Shown here: in pieces, positions 1-11,041 of the stretch
Layout of the letters: the number at the start of each line of letters is the position of its first letter
Position numbering within the stretch: the first letter of the stretch is position 1
Assembly (NCBI GenBank): GCA_947311845.1
Contig: CAMZMU010000071.1
Coordinates: forward strand, 22,047,236 to 22,111,235
DNA from: Poa pratensis
Lineage: Eukaryota; Streptophyta; Magnoliopsida; Poales; Poaceae
DNA: 64,000 bases
Reading direction: 5' to 3'
Notes under the pieces: generated by a model
The model's input: the letters and a program-made list of their open reading frames with translations, nothing else
What the model was told of the DNA's origin: nothing
Databases searched by the model: none
Program-made: the position numbers and the translations under genes

Positions 1-19
1 GAGGTCCCAAAAAGAGTAG

Positions 20-151
20 CAATTTAAACTTCGAATTTTCTATGATAACATTGTTAGCCGAGTGAAGACTCAAAGGAAACCGGAACAGATCAAATCATTT
101 CTTGAGACCTATCGAAAGATTGAGTACAAGGCCACACCACCAGCTCCGTAA
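20..151 (+). other. Short unassigned reading frame at window edge
   Basis: An open frame of 43 codons follows a TAG at 17-19 and ends with TAA at 149-151. It is rich in Lys, Arg, Gln and Glu and ends in a Pro/Ala tail, like the C-terminus of a longer protein entering from outside the window. An overlapping frame upstream suggests a frameshift near 20-40. I do not recognise the family; a decayed transposon protein is as likely as a host gene. Confidence 0.2.
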
Positions 152-443
152 TGATCTTATTGAGCACCAATTTCAATTGTATGGGAAGAATTAGATTCCC
201 TTTTTATTTATTTGATATTGTTGTAATTTGAACCATTGTTTCAATTCAGACCATTCTTTATTGTTTTAATTTAATCATTCAGATTTAAACATTTGTTGTA
301 ATATGGATGATTATTGTATCGTTCTATTCTAACCATTTATTACGTTGAATTTGTATTGATGTATTATTAAAATTATGTTTTCAAAATCACGAAATTGTTA
401 AAACAATGGAAAACTGGTTTTCCGCTACCGGTAGGGCTCGGGG

Positions 444-494
444 CAGAACAGATACGGTAAACTCGTACGATACGAGTTTACCGCATCTGTTCTG
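444..494. repeat. Near-perfect 24-bp hairpin
   Basis: Arms 444-467 and 471-494 are inverted complements with one mismatch (A454 opposite C484) and a 3-nt loop CGA. It lies in AT-rich DNA just upstream of the EDR4-like pseudogene and is followed by a G-rich run. It could be a fold-back MITE remnant or a transposon end. No target duplication was recognised. Confidence 0.6.
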
Positions 495-542
495 TGGGGG
501 GTGGGGGTGGTAGGTATGAGTTTATCCTATATTTGCTAAAGT

Positions 543-987
543 TGCTCTAACCGAACTCATTCCCTGATGTTTGTAAGCGTCAGACCCTCGCTCGGCGACG
601 AGGATGCAGAGCGATCAGGTGAAGATGTGGTTCGGGCAGTGCCCCTACTGCTGCGTCGTGATCTACAAGGACCCCACCGCTCGTCTTCTACTATATTGCA
701 GCAAGTGCCGCACCCCCATACACGGCTAAAACCCAGAGCCGACGGGCGGCGAAGAGTACACGCTCACGCAGCTCAAGATCCTCTCCTTCCACATCATGTC
801 CACCTTCTCCAACGAAGCGGAGCCGTCCAGTGCGAACCTCGATCCAAGCAGTTGGGACAACGGAGTCGCCTCCTCGTAGTCCGCGTACATGCCCACAGCG
901 CGATCAGAACCGGTCCAAGAAGCGGCAATCTGGGCTGGCACGACGAAACAGAGGTTCGAGGAATCGGGTCTCTGATGCACAGCCGTG
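543..987 (+). pseudogene. EDR4-like zinc-ribbon gene fragment (pseudogene)
   Basis: This is a diverged copy of the 5' part of the EDR4-like gene at 20853. Similarity starts in the sequence matching that gene's 5' intron (CTAACCGAACTCATT), so the copy arose at DNA level and not from a spliced mRNA. The start corresponds to the ATG at 604 and the first zinc-ribbon cysteines (CPYC, CSKC) are kept. A TAA at 727-729 and a TAG near 877 destroy the frame, and the C-terminal zinc-ribbon half is absent. Similarity ends near 987, about 30 bp before a Harbinger insertion. The frame around 860 contains a base that the longer copy lacks. Confidence 0.75.
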
Positions 988-1018
988 GAATAACAACCCT
1001 AAAGAGGTCCAGCCATAA

Positions 1019-3026
1019 GAGCATCTCCACCGGGAGCCACCAAATTCGTGTCCGACACCCTTCAATTGAGGGCTGCCGGAAATGCTACCCCCAGCCCCCC
1101 CCCCCCCCAAAATGCTTGCACCAAATTTGCTTTTTGATCATTTCTATCTAAATTCTAAAAAACACTTCATTGCAAAGTTCAATAATAATTTAAATATAAA
1201 AAATGCATAAATTATTACAACAATTTAAATTTAAATTCTTCAAGTTCTTGAAAACAACACATTGAAATCAAACAACCGCTGGTTGAACTATGTTGTTTGT
1301 TTTGATCACACACAAGTGCGCGTGTTGCTTTATCACGAATTTGCCGATGCATGGCAAGAAATTCAGAAAACTAGGATGGTATGCCTGGCTGTGGCTCGGC
1401 ATCGTTGATCAATGGCCTTCTCGTATCTCGCTCACTCTCGATGATCATGTTGTGAATGATAACACATGCATTCATGATCTCACAATTTGATCTAGCGATC
1501 AAGATAAACCTGACCTCAAGCACACCAAATGCCCGCTCCACATCTTTGTGGACATACTCTTACTTCTTTGCAAAATGGAAAAGTTCGTCGGTAATAGGGA
1601 TGCAGATAGTTTTCACAAATATTGACCAACGTGAATAGATGCCATCTGCAAGCTAGTACCCCTTTTCGTACTCATGGCTATTGATCACATACTCACACTT
1701 CGGAGCATGGCCTTGAGAAAATCTGAGAAACACCAGAGAGCGTTGGAGCACATATATGTCATTGTGAGCACCGGCCATGCCGAAAAATGCATACTAAATC
1801 CAAAGATCATAATCAGACACAGTCTCAAGTATCACACTCCATGCTCCATGATGTCTTGACTTATACATCGCCTGCAAAGTGGATGGGGATTTCTTCCAAT
1901 TCCAATCCATGCAATCAATGCTCCCAAACATCCCCGAAAACCTCTTGCTTGGCCTTGTGCCATGAGACGAGCTGTGTCTGACGCATTTGCTGCTCCCAGA
2001 TATGTCTCTCCAAACACTTTCACTACTTCCTTGCAAAACATGTAGGTGGCTTCAACGGCGGTGAACTCAGACATACGGAGATAGTCATCTAATGAATCTA
2101 CGGGAACTCTATATGCAAGAGACCAAATGGCAACTGTGCATTTCCGAAGGGATGAAAATCCAAGAAGGCCGGTGCAATCTCGGTTCAGCTCAAAGTAGTC
2201 ATTATATTCCCGAACGCCATGCACGAGTCTCGTGAACACTTTCCTCTTCATCCTAACGCATTGGCGAAATTCATGAGGGAAGTTCGCCGGGTTCTCGGCG
2301 AAGTAGTCATTAAACAAGAGCATGTGACTAGTTATTCTTAATGGTTCTTGTTGGCCAGCCGCCCTTACTCTGATCCTCCATGCTTCGGCACGGCGTCAAT
2401 CTCGGCTTGCGCATCTAGAATAGCGGCCATGACCATCTCGTTCCCTTTGTCGTCAGCCGCAAGGGTGGCAGCCTCCTCCATCATTTGGAAAAACATGAAT
2501 TCGTTGTCGCTATCCTAGCCTATTGGACAAAATGAGCAACGAAACAAGGTCACAAATCAACAATCAATCAAATTAGCCTGTTGGCGAACGGTCGGACACC
2601 TTGCGTGCGGGGCGGCAGAGAGGAAGAGGCGGAGCCGACTGAATTAGCTGTGTCGGTGCAAAACGAGGGAGGAGACCGGCGGGTAGCGGCGGAAAGCAGG
2701 CATGCGTGGTCGCTGCGGCTAAACTCTGCGGTGCGAATCGAGTTGGCGACAACATGAGTGGCGGCGATGGTGCGATTCGCCGGAGAGATTAAACAAAAGT
2801 ATGGGGTGGGGGGCAAATGAATCATTTCGTTGCGTTATGTGTATGACGAGCGGGACACGCATGTCGGAGGTCATATCCAGGCAACCCCGAAGGGGCCCCC
2901 ATGTTTGGACGAGTCTCTCAAAGTTGCCGGACAGAAATCGGCTCGGCCCGAACACTTGGAGGTGCCGATGTGAGCGATTTTTACGTTTGGACATGGGGTC
3001 ATTTAGGGGTGGCGGTTGGATTGCTC
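1019..3026 (-). mobile_element. PIF/Harbinger DNA transposon with TAA target duplication
   Basis: The ends are imperfect inverted repeats: GAGCATCTCCACCGGGAGCC at the left, and GAGCAATCCAACCGCCACCC reading inward from the right. Both are flanked by the trinucleotide TAA (1016-1018 and 3027-3029), the usual PIF/Harbinger target duplication. The 2008-bp interior carries a decayed PIF-type transposase on the minus strand, which sets the orientation. The element is defective because the transposase has several stops and frame changes. The flanks 1100-1290 and 2580-3000 show no other coding sequence. Confidence 0.85.
1290..2545 (-). pseudogene. PIF/Harbinger transposase pseudogene
   Basis: The minus strand encodes remnants of the plant PIF-type DDE transposase. 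The best stretch, 2323 down to about 1832, has the N-terminal region (FNDYFAENPANF, then a Cys-Thr-Ala-Ile segment) leading to IDCMDW, whose Asp would be the first catalytic residue. After a stop near 1796 the frame resumes with FFGMAGAHNDI. Further on come LADGIYSRW (second acidic residue) and DVERAFGVL (catalytic Glu), then a C-terminal block with IIHNMI. Residues upstream of 2323 (to about 2545) match the acidic N-terminal leader of these proteins. Stops and frameshifts occur throughout, so no active enzyme is possible. The Myb-like partner protein of PIF elements was not found. Confidence 0.8.
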
Positions 3027-3149
3027 TAATAAACCCTAGCCCCAAACCTACCTTGGCTGACGAGTGGAAGAGTCACCACGAGGTTGTCACACCAGAAGAT
3101 AGAGCAGGTTCAGTCGTGCACTTGGGCCAAAATGGGGAGTGAGCTGTCT

Positions 3150-3535
3150 AGGCTATCGATATAACGGGCACATATTATTTCAGAGAATGGTGTGGCTGAC
3201 GACAATGAGAAAGGAAAAATCATGTTAGCTTGGCCTACTGAGTCAGTAGTACTGACTAATATCACAGAGCTGAGAGGATTTCCTGGATTAACTGTACAAG
3301 AAGTCTGTTCACTACCCTGCTGTACAAGAAAGGATTCAGCTAGTCAGAGGAAGGTCAAACTGCATTTGACAAGCTAAAGACAACAGTGAGCCAACTCCTG
3401 TATTGGCCATGGATGATCTCACTAAAGCATTCTGGGTGGAAACATATTCATGTGCAACAGGAACTGGAGTTGTTCCCATGCATGAATGCCATAATATTGC
3501 TTTTTACAGCATATATAGTACTAGCACTTAGTGTT
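3150..3535 (+). pseudogene. Ty3/gypsy reverse transcriptase-RNase H fragment
   Basis: Broken frames match the thumb/connection region of gypsy polyproteins: a GHI..SENGVADD motif near 3160-3200, TNITELRGFPGLT near 3258-3296, then the RNase H start with PVLAMDD and VETYSCATGTGVV near 3400-3475, ending at a TAG near 3533. The motif order is right, but it needs at least two frame changes and the rest of pol is missing. No LTRs were recognised nearby. It is inert debris. Confidence 0.75.
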
Positions 3536-3709
3536 AACAACCAGAAACGCTGCTTTGAGGAGCGAGAGAGTGATATTACAATGGTGCCCATGTTGACTTG
3601 AGGCCAAAGGCCAGAATCCTAACAAACATGCCAGAGTCTAAAACGCATGAACGAAAGAACAATCCAAACCGATGATGAATTGACCTCGAGGAAGCATAGA
3701 CATGCGCCG

Positions 3710-3922
3710 TATTTTATTTCGACTAAAAATCGTCAGAAACGACTGTCGAAAACAATCAGGAATTGACTTGAGGCTGCAGCATAAAAAAAATATGATTGGC
3801 CGTACTGGGGAAGACAGCCCCAGCAGCGCTATTTTTAATAGAGCTAATTGTGCGTACGCACCGAGCACGAGCACGGAAGCTCGAACCCGGGCGGGCTGGG
3901 ATGTATCAGCACGTCGCGCCGC
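3710..3922 (-). mobile_element. Probable tRNA-derived SINE with 17-bp target duplication
   Basis: The direct repeat AGCATAGACATGCGCCG occurs at 3693-3709 and 3923-3939, flanking 213 bp. On the minus strand the insert has a pol III B-box-like GGTTCGAGC at about 3873-3881 near its 5' end and finishes in an A-rich tail (AAATAAAATA). Direct repeats plus B box plus A-rich end fit a SINE. The A box is not evident, so it may be 5'-truncated. I could not assign a named family. Confidence 0.6.
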
Positions 3923-4189
3923 AGCATAGACATGCGCCGCAGCACGTACGCTACAGTGGTCGTTTTTTTTTTTTTTTTGCAGAAACAAAAAACATTTCGC
4001 ATTCTCCGAAAATTATATACATGAAATATATGCGCGCCGATGAGTAGGTTCCATTCCCGTGATCGGTTTCGAGTTTGGTCGAGTCTAGCTCCTTAATTTC
4101 AGATCTAAATTCGCACAAACATTTGACAAATTTTGTCCAATTCGTCACTCCGTCATCTGTTTGAATTTTCATTTCACAAGTAGATATAT

Positions 4190-4460
4190 ATCACCCTATA
4201 TAAATTGGCCCTCGGAATAAAACTTTCTGCAAAAAAAGTCCCCGCACGCTACTTTTGCAGAAAAGTCCTCGCGTTTTCCTAAAAATTATAAATCGGCCTC
4301 CCGACCAAAAAAATATAAATCGTCCCTCTGGAATAAAACTTTTTGGAAAAAAGCACCGCTCGCCACTTTTTGCAGAAAAGCCCACGCGTTTTCCAAAAAA
4401 AAAAATCTGCCTCCCGGAATAAAAATACGTGGTTCTTTTGCGCAAAGGTCCTTGCATTCT
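4190..4460. repeat. Diverged tandem repeat of about 100-120 bp
   Basis: The block GGAATAAAACTTT, then GCAAAAAAAGTCC, then TTTTGCAGAAAAG, then GCGTTTTCC recurs about 2.5 times (starts near 4210, 4330 and 4420) with indels. It is non-coding. Similar 'TTTTTGCAAAAA' spacer wording appears in the 5' regions of the Helitrons downstream (about 7675 and 19930), so it may be relict transposon sequence. Confidence 0.55.
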
Positions 4461-5161
4461 CCAGATATTACAAACTAAATTCAGTAACATCACCACCAAA
4501 TAACTTTTCCAAAACTAATTTTACTAACATTATTTTTAGCAGCATATATATTTCATATTGCGCTTCAATATTATTTTCTCAATTTATTTCCCAAATGAAC
4601 TAATTCACTTACGAAAAATAACAGTAATACCGCAGAATTTTAGATTAATTTCCAAAAAAAATCATAACTAATTCATTATCCACGGAAAAATATGTTGAAC
4701 ATATCAAAATGTTTTTAAAAATAAATCCTACTTATTTATACCGAATTCATGAATGGTCGGAAAAATTAACCATGTTTATTTGACACAACAAAATTGAACA
4801 ACTTTTAACCATACTTAAAATGCCAAAACTCCCCCCTAATTCACAATGTGTTTATTCTTTTGGAGAATTTAACGTATATGAGTATTTCCACACTTCTACC
4901 AGCTACAGAATATTCAAATGTATATGGCTATTTTCCATCCTTACAAAAATTACAGAAAATTAAAATGAACTACATCAATAAAACCTCCCAGTTTGAACAA
5001 TTTTCAAAATCTAAACAATTTTTAAACGTAAACTTTCTTTGCATTCCAACAATTTCAACTCTTCAAAAAATTTAAATGTCAGCACTTCAACATTTGAATT
5101 TTTACCACACATACGCGGCATACGCCGCGCTAAGTTACCTAGTACCTTATAATAGTACGTA
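4461..5161. other. AT-rich spacer, nothing recognised
   Basis: About 700 bp of AT-rich sequence with only chance reading frames. It ends at the Helitron 3' terminus at 5162. Confidence 0.5.
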
Positions 5162-5411
5162 CTAGTGGAATTTTGCGCGGCGTCACGCCGCGGCTTTTTT
5201 GGAAGTTTTGTTTGGTAGTGTATTTTGTTGATGGTATTGTACAAATGAGATTTATTTGAGTGTATGGTTATTGTTACTGAAAAGGGATAGAAGTGCAAAT
5301 TTTGGTATATCAAGTATTTTTAGTTATAGATATATGTTTGTAATTTGCCTTAAGTAGTTAATTAAGCTCCATAATCAGAGAAAATACAATGTGTGAGTTT
5401 TTTTTTTTGAA

Positions 5412-7105
5412 GTCAACTACATTCAATCAGAGGTAATGCATTTGGATTTTCTCGAAATATTAACTGATTTAAAATGTCCAAAAATGTTTGTATTATGCTA
5501 TAAATAGTTAGAATTTATTTTCCTGGTTATTTTGATATATTTTTCTAATAGATAGATTTTAAACTATTAATTTTGCAGTATTATTCATTTTCTACAAATT
5601 GTTTAGGTGAACTGGGCCCACATGTTAGGGTTTCAGTAAAATGATTGGATTTGAAAGAATCTTATTTTTTTAGAGGGCTTAAATTTGAAAGTTAAATTGA
5701 AATGCTCTAATATGTTTATTTTTTTTCTTAAATTTTTCCAAATGTTAACAAATTTGGATTTTGCAAACATGTTTTAAAAATGTTTAGGTTTCAAAAATTG
5801 TTTAAATTGGAAAGTTATTAAGGTTTGAATTACTGGTATGTTTGCAAAATGATTAGATGCGAAAGACTTTTAAAATTTTAAAGTACTGAAATATGGGTTT
5901 TGAATTAGAAATTTTCAATACGGCGAGAGTTTAGTTATATTATCTCTAAGTATGAACCATTTTGAGTCAACTATATACAATCAGATGGAATGCATTTGGA
6001 GTTTCTCTAAATATTAACCGATTTAAAATGTTCAAAAATGTTTGTATTATGCTATAAATAGTTAGAATTTATTTTCCTGATTATTTTGATATATATTTCA
6101 TATTTTTCTAGTAGATAGGTTTTAAACTATTAATTTTGCAGTATTATTCATTTTTTTGCAAATTGTTTAGGTGAACTGGGCTCACATGTTAGGGTTTTAG
6201 CAATTTCGTAAAATGATTGGATTTAAAAGTATCTTAATTTTTTTAGAGGGCTTAAATGTGAAAGTTGGATTGAAATGCTCTAATATGTTTTTTTTATTAA
6301 AAAATTATTACGAATTGAAGTCAATTATATTCAATCAGAGGGAATGCATTTGGATTTTCTCTAAATATTAACTGATTTAAAATGTTTAAAAATGTTTGTA
6401 TTATGCTATAAATAGTTAGAATTTATTTTCCTGATTATTTTGATATGTTTTTCATATTTTTCTGGTAGATAGATTTTAAACTATTAATTTTGCAGTATTA
6501 TTCTTTTTTTTGCAAATTGTTTAGGTGAACTGGGCTCACATGTCAGGGTTTCAGCAATTTCATAAAATGATTGGATTTTAAAGAATCTTAATTTTTTTAG
6601 TGGGCTTAAATTTGAAAGTTGGATTGAAATGCTCTAATTTGGTTTTTTTCTTCTTTTTTCCCAAATGTTGACAAATTTTGGATTTTGTAAACATGTTTTA
6701 AAAATCTTTAGGTAAAATTGGTGAAGTTAAAAAATTATTACGAATTGAATTGTTTTTATGTTTGTAAAATGATCAAATTTTGCAGTATTATTTATTTTCT
6801 ACAAATTGTTTAGGTGAATTGGGCTTACATGTCAGAGTTTCAGCAATTTCGAAAAATGATCGGATTTAAAAGAATCTTTTTTTAGAGGGCTTAAATTTGA
6901 AATTTCGATTGGAATGCTCTAATATGTTTTTTTTCTTAAATTTTTCCAAATGTTGACAAATTTGGATTTTGCAAACATGTTTTAAAAATGTTTAGGTAAA
7001 ATTGTTGAAGTTAAAAAATTATTACGAAATGAATTGTTTTCATGTTTGTAAAATTATCATGTTTAAAAGAATGATATAATTGTCGAAGATTTAAATTTGA
7101 AATTT
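5412..7105. repeat. AT-rich tandem repeat array inside Helitron A
   Basis: A unit of about 554 bp starts with GTCAACTACATTCAATCAGA. It recurs at 5412, 5966 and 6320, with a partial fourth unit from about 6770. Landmarks repeat in order: TTTTGCAGTATTATT, then GGTGAACTGGGC, then AGAGGGCTTAAAT, then AAATGTTGACAAATTTGG. The second unit lacks about 200 bp of its 3' part. Units are similar but clearly diverged. No coding capacity was seen. Confidence 0.85.
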
Positions 7106-7123
7106 GGATTTTCTGTTTCTGTT

Positions 7124-7534
7124 TTAAAAAAATCTGACATAGTGAGCCCAGTGTGATGTTTGCATGACGTCAGCAGGAGTCAGCAGAAGGAGGGCTCCCC
7201 ACGGCGACGGCGGCGGCGACCACGGCGGCGGCGCACTATCGTGTTCTGCGACGCGAGCGTGGACGTCGCGGATGTGCGTGGACGCGGGCTGGTCGCAGGC
7301 AGCGGTGCCGCTGCATCTGGGTCGCCGGAGCGTCGCCGGCAGGCTGCGGACGCGGCGGCGGATGCGGAGCACGGCGGCGTCGATTGCGGCGTCTCTGGGG
7401 CGGCCCGGCACGCGTTCGTGGGCGAGGTGGGAGAGGAAGAGGCGGCGGAGCTCGCCATGTCCTTCGATCTGGATGGGGAAGAGCGGAGCGGCGGGGGCGA
7501 GCGTCGGTGGCGGCGGCGCGCTCCGGCATCGCAC
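7124..7534 (-). other. GC-rich exon-like block near the 5' end of Helitron A
   Basis: From about 7160 to 7560 the composition jumps to very high GC within otherwise AT-rich DNA. The minus strand (the Helitron sense strand) has a 136-codon open frame of low complexity, rich in Pro, Arg and Ala. Overlapping frames on both strands are also open, as expected from GC bias alone. It could be a captured first exon with CpG-rich promoter. No domain is recognised, so a real protein is doubtful. Confidence 0.35.
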
Positions 7535-8018
7535 GTGAGAAGAAGGAGGGAGAGGGGGCTGTGGTGTTTTTTTACGAAAAAGAAGCTGGACTTTCGTTCA
7601 ATTACAGATAGGTCCTTCCTCTCGAGGAGCTGTGGACTGCAAGGACCAAATGGTGATTTTAGGCAAACCCGGGGACCTTTTTGCAAAAAAACGGCGGGCA
7701 CTTCAACACTGTAGTGATGAACAGTGCGTACTGTTGCTAAGCGCGCGGAGAGGCCGCGAAATCGGCCAGCTTTCATATCTTGACTATTAAATGGGAGTCT
7801 GCGGTCGTGATGGTACGTCCGTGGTCTGCCCTACCTCGATCGGCAGACGATCAGAACCATCCTGACCGCCCACTGGCCTCTTCACGATGTTACACCGTCC
7901 GATCTTCGTGAATGAGAATATTACGTTGGATTGCCACCGCGCGCAGTGACCCTAGGCGGTACGAAGTTTCTATCTCTCCTGCCTCTCCCGACCAATCTCG
8001 GCAGGAACCCTAGCGTTT

Positions 8019-8803
8019 TTGACTCAACCCGCGTCGCCGTCAGATTCACGCCGGCCGCCGGCGAATCGAGACTTCCGTCGATCGAATCGAGTGACCGAAC
8101 GCCGGAATCGATCCCTGGACGTCCGGTTCCTCATTGCTGCCACACGAATCGAGTCCCTGCTCGCTGCCGCTGCCAGGAGTCTGACCCCGCCCCTGCTCGT
8201 ACCTGAAGACATAAGCTCTCCGCCATCTCCAAAAGCCCCCCGCCGTAGCTACGAGCCACCGCCGCCGGACGACTTCCTCGCAGCGCCCGACTACCTGCGG
8301 AGACCCCAGCCATCAGATCACCGCACTGACCGATCTGGGCTCCTCCTCTCCTACCGACCCGCTGGTCCAGCTACGGGCCATGCTCCACCTCCCATGGGCA
8401 CAAGCAGCACACGATCTGGCCATGGGGGAGATCGTCATGCCGACCCGTTGAGCACAACGACGGCGCCGGACTTGGTGAACACCGGCGTGACCTTCGGGGC
8501 TAGAAGCCACCACGTTGATTATTTGGTGAATTTCAATCTCCGCTCCCTCCGGCAGAATGAAGGGGAGAACGAAGGGTCTCCATGGTGTCCTGGAGCGCCC
8601 ACGAGGTCGTCAACGGCAACATCCAGCTCAACGACTCGGTACGTGATGCGATGTTGATTCTCTGTTGGTCGGGATTTAAGATCTCGCAGAGGTTTGTGCT
8701 TGATCTGATTATTCTTCCTCCCGTGGGGGCTAATTTATTTTCGCAGGCCGAGGTCACGGATATGCAGGATTCCATCCATGCCAATGGTACGCTGACCACC
8801 AAT
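8019..8803 (+). pseudogene. Possible captured gene fragment in Helitron C
   Basis: A GC-rich segment close to the 5' end reads in the Helitron sense direction. An exon-like frame ending NGNIQLNDS stops at a good donor (TCG/GTACGTG at about 8640). After an intron, TTTTCGCAG at about 8746 leads into a short exon with AEVTDMQDSIHAN, ended by a second donor GTACGC near 8787. Keeping the frame across donor and acceptor suggests capture of spliced gene sequence. The parent gene is not recognised. A 212-codon alternative frame at 8019-8657 overlaps and is probably a by-product of GC richness. Confidence 0.4.
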
Positions 8804-10946
8804 CACCCCTCCCCCTCCTTCTCTATCAACGTGTACACGTACTAGATTAGAGTTCAAATCTCCTGAGATACAGTTAGTTACCAGACGCTAAATTAGTATG
8901 GTTTGTCCATGAGTTCATTGGCGACACTGTGTTAGTGAACAAGTTGATACGATGGATTTTAATGTGTTTGTGCCCCTAAATGCGTGTCGTCTGAGTTCTG
9001 ATGATCCAAATCTATGTACAGGTTTCAGTATGTTAAATAATTCCACATGAATTCTCACTTCAATGGCAAAGTAAATGTGTATTATGTTTACACAAAATTT
9101 ACGAAGCTAGAATAAATATATCAATTATTACAGTTTATCCACAGAATAGCAGTTTCAATGGCCACACAAAGTTTATTGCACTTAGATGTTGACAACAAAG
9201 TTAATGTATATGTTCCTTTTATCGACCTTAATAGTATAGAGCATGGATTTATTTCTCGTGACAAATATGTGAAATCTATATATAATGGGAAATTTTCCAC
9301 TTATTGTAAAGCATACCATCTCCTGATCAGGAACACTACATAGTCCCTTAATTAAGCTGCTCTATGTACTTGCATATTTTGCAGTGACGTTGGGTCTTTT
9401 GATTCCTTTGGTTATTCAACTGGTCCATGTGCTATTTGTGGGATATTATTCAACAGTCAGCAATTGGGTTTTACTATTTCTCAAGTCTCTGAAGAACGAT
9501 TTGAAGATTAATCCAATAATTAACTGGACCATATTTACTGATTAAACTGCCACATCAGTTATTCATCTTTGTCATATTTTCTGTCAGCGGTGCCAGACCT
9601 CCAAACTTTCAGGTTAGATATCAAGTACTCCAACAAGAACAAGTGCAAATTGTCCATTTTTTTGCGCTCATTTGATCAATTCGAAAGTAGATCTGTTTCT
9701 CCTGATAAATTTGCTTGAATTTCTGAAAGTAGGGCTCACGAAATAATGTCTAAGGTTGTGGTGTACACACTGGTATGGAAACTGTTGAGTAAATTGATAG
9801 ATAAATCTTCCCACTATTCAACAATGTTTCGCTTACGAGATGCCAAACAATTGAAAGCTAGAAATTTATTTTTATTAGAGAATGTACATAATCGGCATTA
9901 GAGTTAAGAAAACGAAACACTCTGTTTTCCAGAACCGAACGAACACCGTTTGTTTAACAAATTTCAGAATATGCATTGTTCTTTGTGTTATTCTGCATTT
10001 CCTAAGTTCAACGATGGTTACCATACTCCCATATTGACTTACTGCAACACATAGCAGGCCATTACTTTATTTCCAACAGTGGTTCCTTATAATACCATTT
10101 TGTTCAATTGTTCTATAAAAAATGACATTAATTCCCATCAGCATGGTAAATGGGATTAAATAATGCATGATTCTTTCCCTATTCCTTTTTAGACAGAGAC
10201 CCAAGAGGCCACCAATCCAGTCACTTATTGAATCCAAGCGTGTCTAGGAGACTACGAGTGGTGAATTAGTCAGCGCAATACTGCAGCTAGAGTTGAAATT
10301 TGGTAAAGCAGACTTGACCGATTCAGCCAAGTACCCACATCTACTAAAATTGAGTGTATCAAACCCTAAACCCTATACATGTTGTAATTTCTCGCTCATA
10401 GTATATAGCCTAATGTTACGTTTCACATCACTGAAGCAGGATAATCGCAGAAATTCTTTTACAGTCAACTAGCGGACCAAGCGTCATACTTTTTTTAGTC
10501 GGCAATGAGATGGGCACACACGCTTAGGAAAACTCGGTTTAACTAATGTAGGGATGTGTTTTAGCTCACCGAGGGCGCTCACTGTGGTTTGAGGACGAAG
10601 TTGTGCTACAAAACGTTAATTGTTGCACTATGACTTTCTTGCTGAGATCATATTTTGCCAACCGCAGTGCATAAACTATGACTGGGTTCCAGAAGATAGA
10701 CAAGAATACAAGATCAAGGACTCTAGCAAGCATCCAACCAGCTAGAAGGACTCACCGGGAAGATGAGAGACTGTAAGTAGTAAATCTGACTGAACGTTGT
10801 CATGTGCTCTCATAATGCAACGTTTGTTTGTTTCTACTTGAACATGCAGTTTCAGATCTTCTATATGTGGGGTGATGAATTTTTGCAACCTTTCTACTTC
10901 TGTAGTACTATTGAATTCTTATGTCATGTCTTAAATTTATGTAGAT

Positions 10947-11041
10947 TTGCTGAGAGGTTTTGCAGCTTAATCAAAGAATTTGATCGTGTACTCGAAGATG
11001 AGGAGAAAAGGAAAATACTTCTGAGACCAACAAGCACCTAG
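10947..11041 (+). pseudogene. Possible captured terminal exon in Helitron C
   Basis: After an acceptor-like TTTATGTAG, the frame reads FAERFCSLIKEFDRVLEDEE, continues in charged residues and ends at TAG 11039-11041. The charged helical composition differs from the surrounding low-complexity frames and resembles the last exon of a host gene. I do not recognise the family. Confidence 0.35.
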
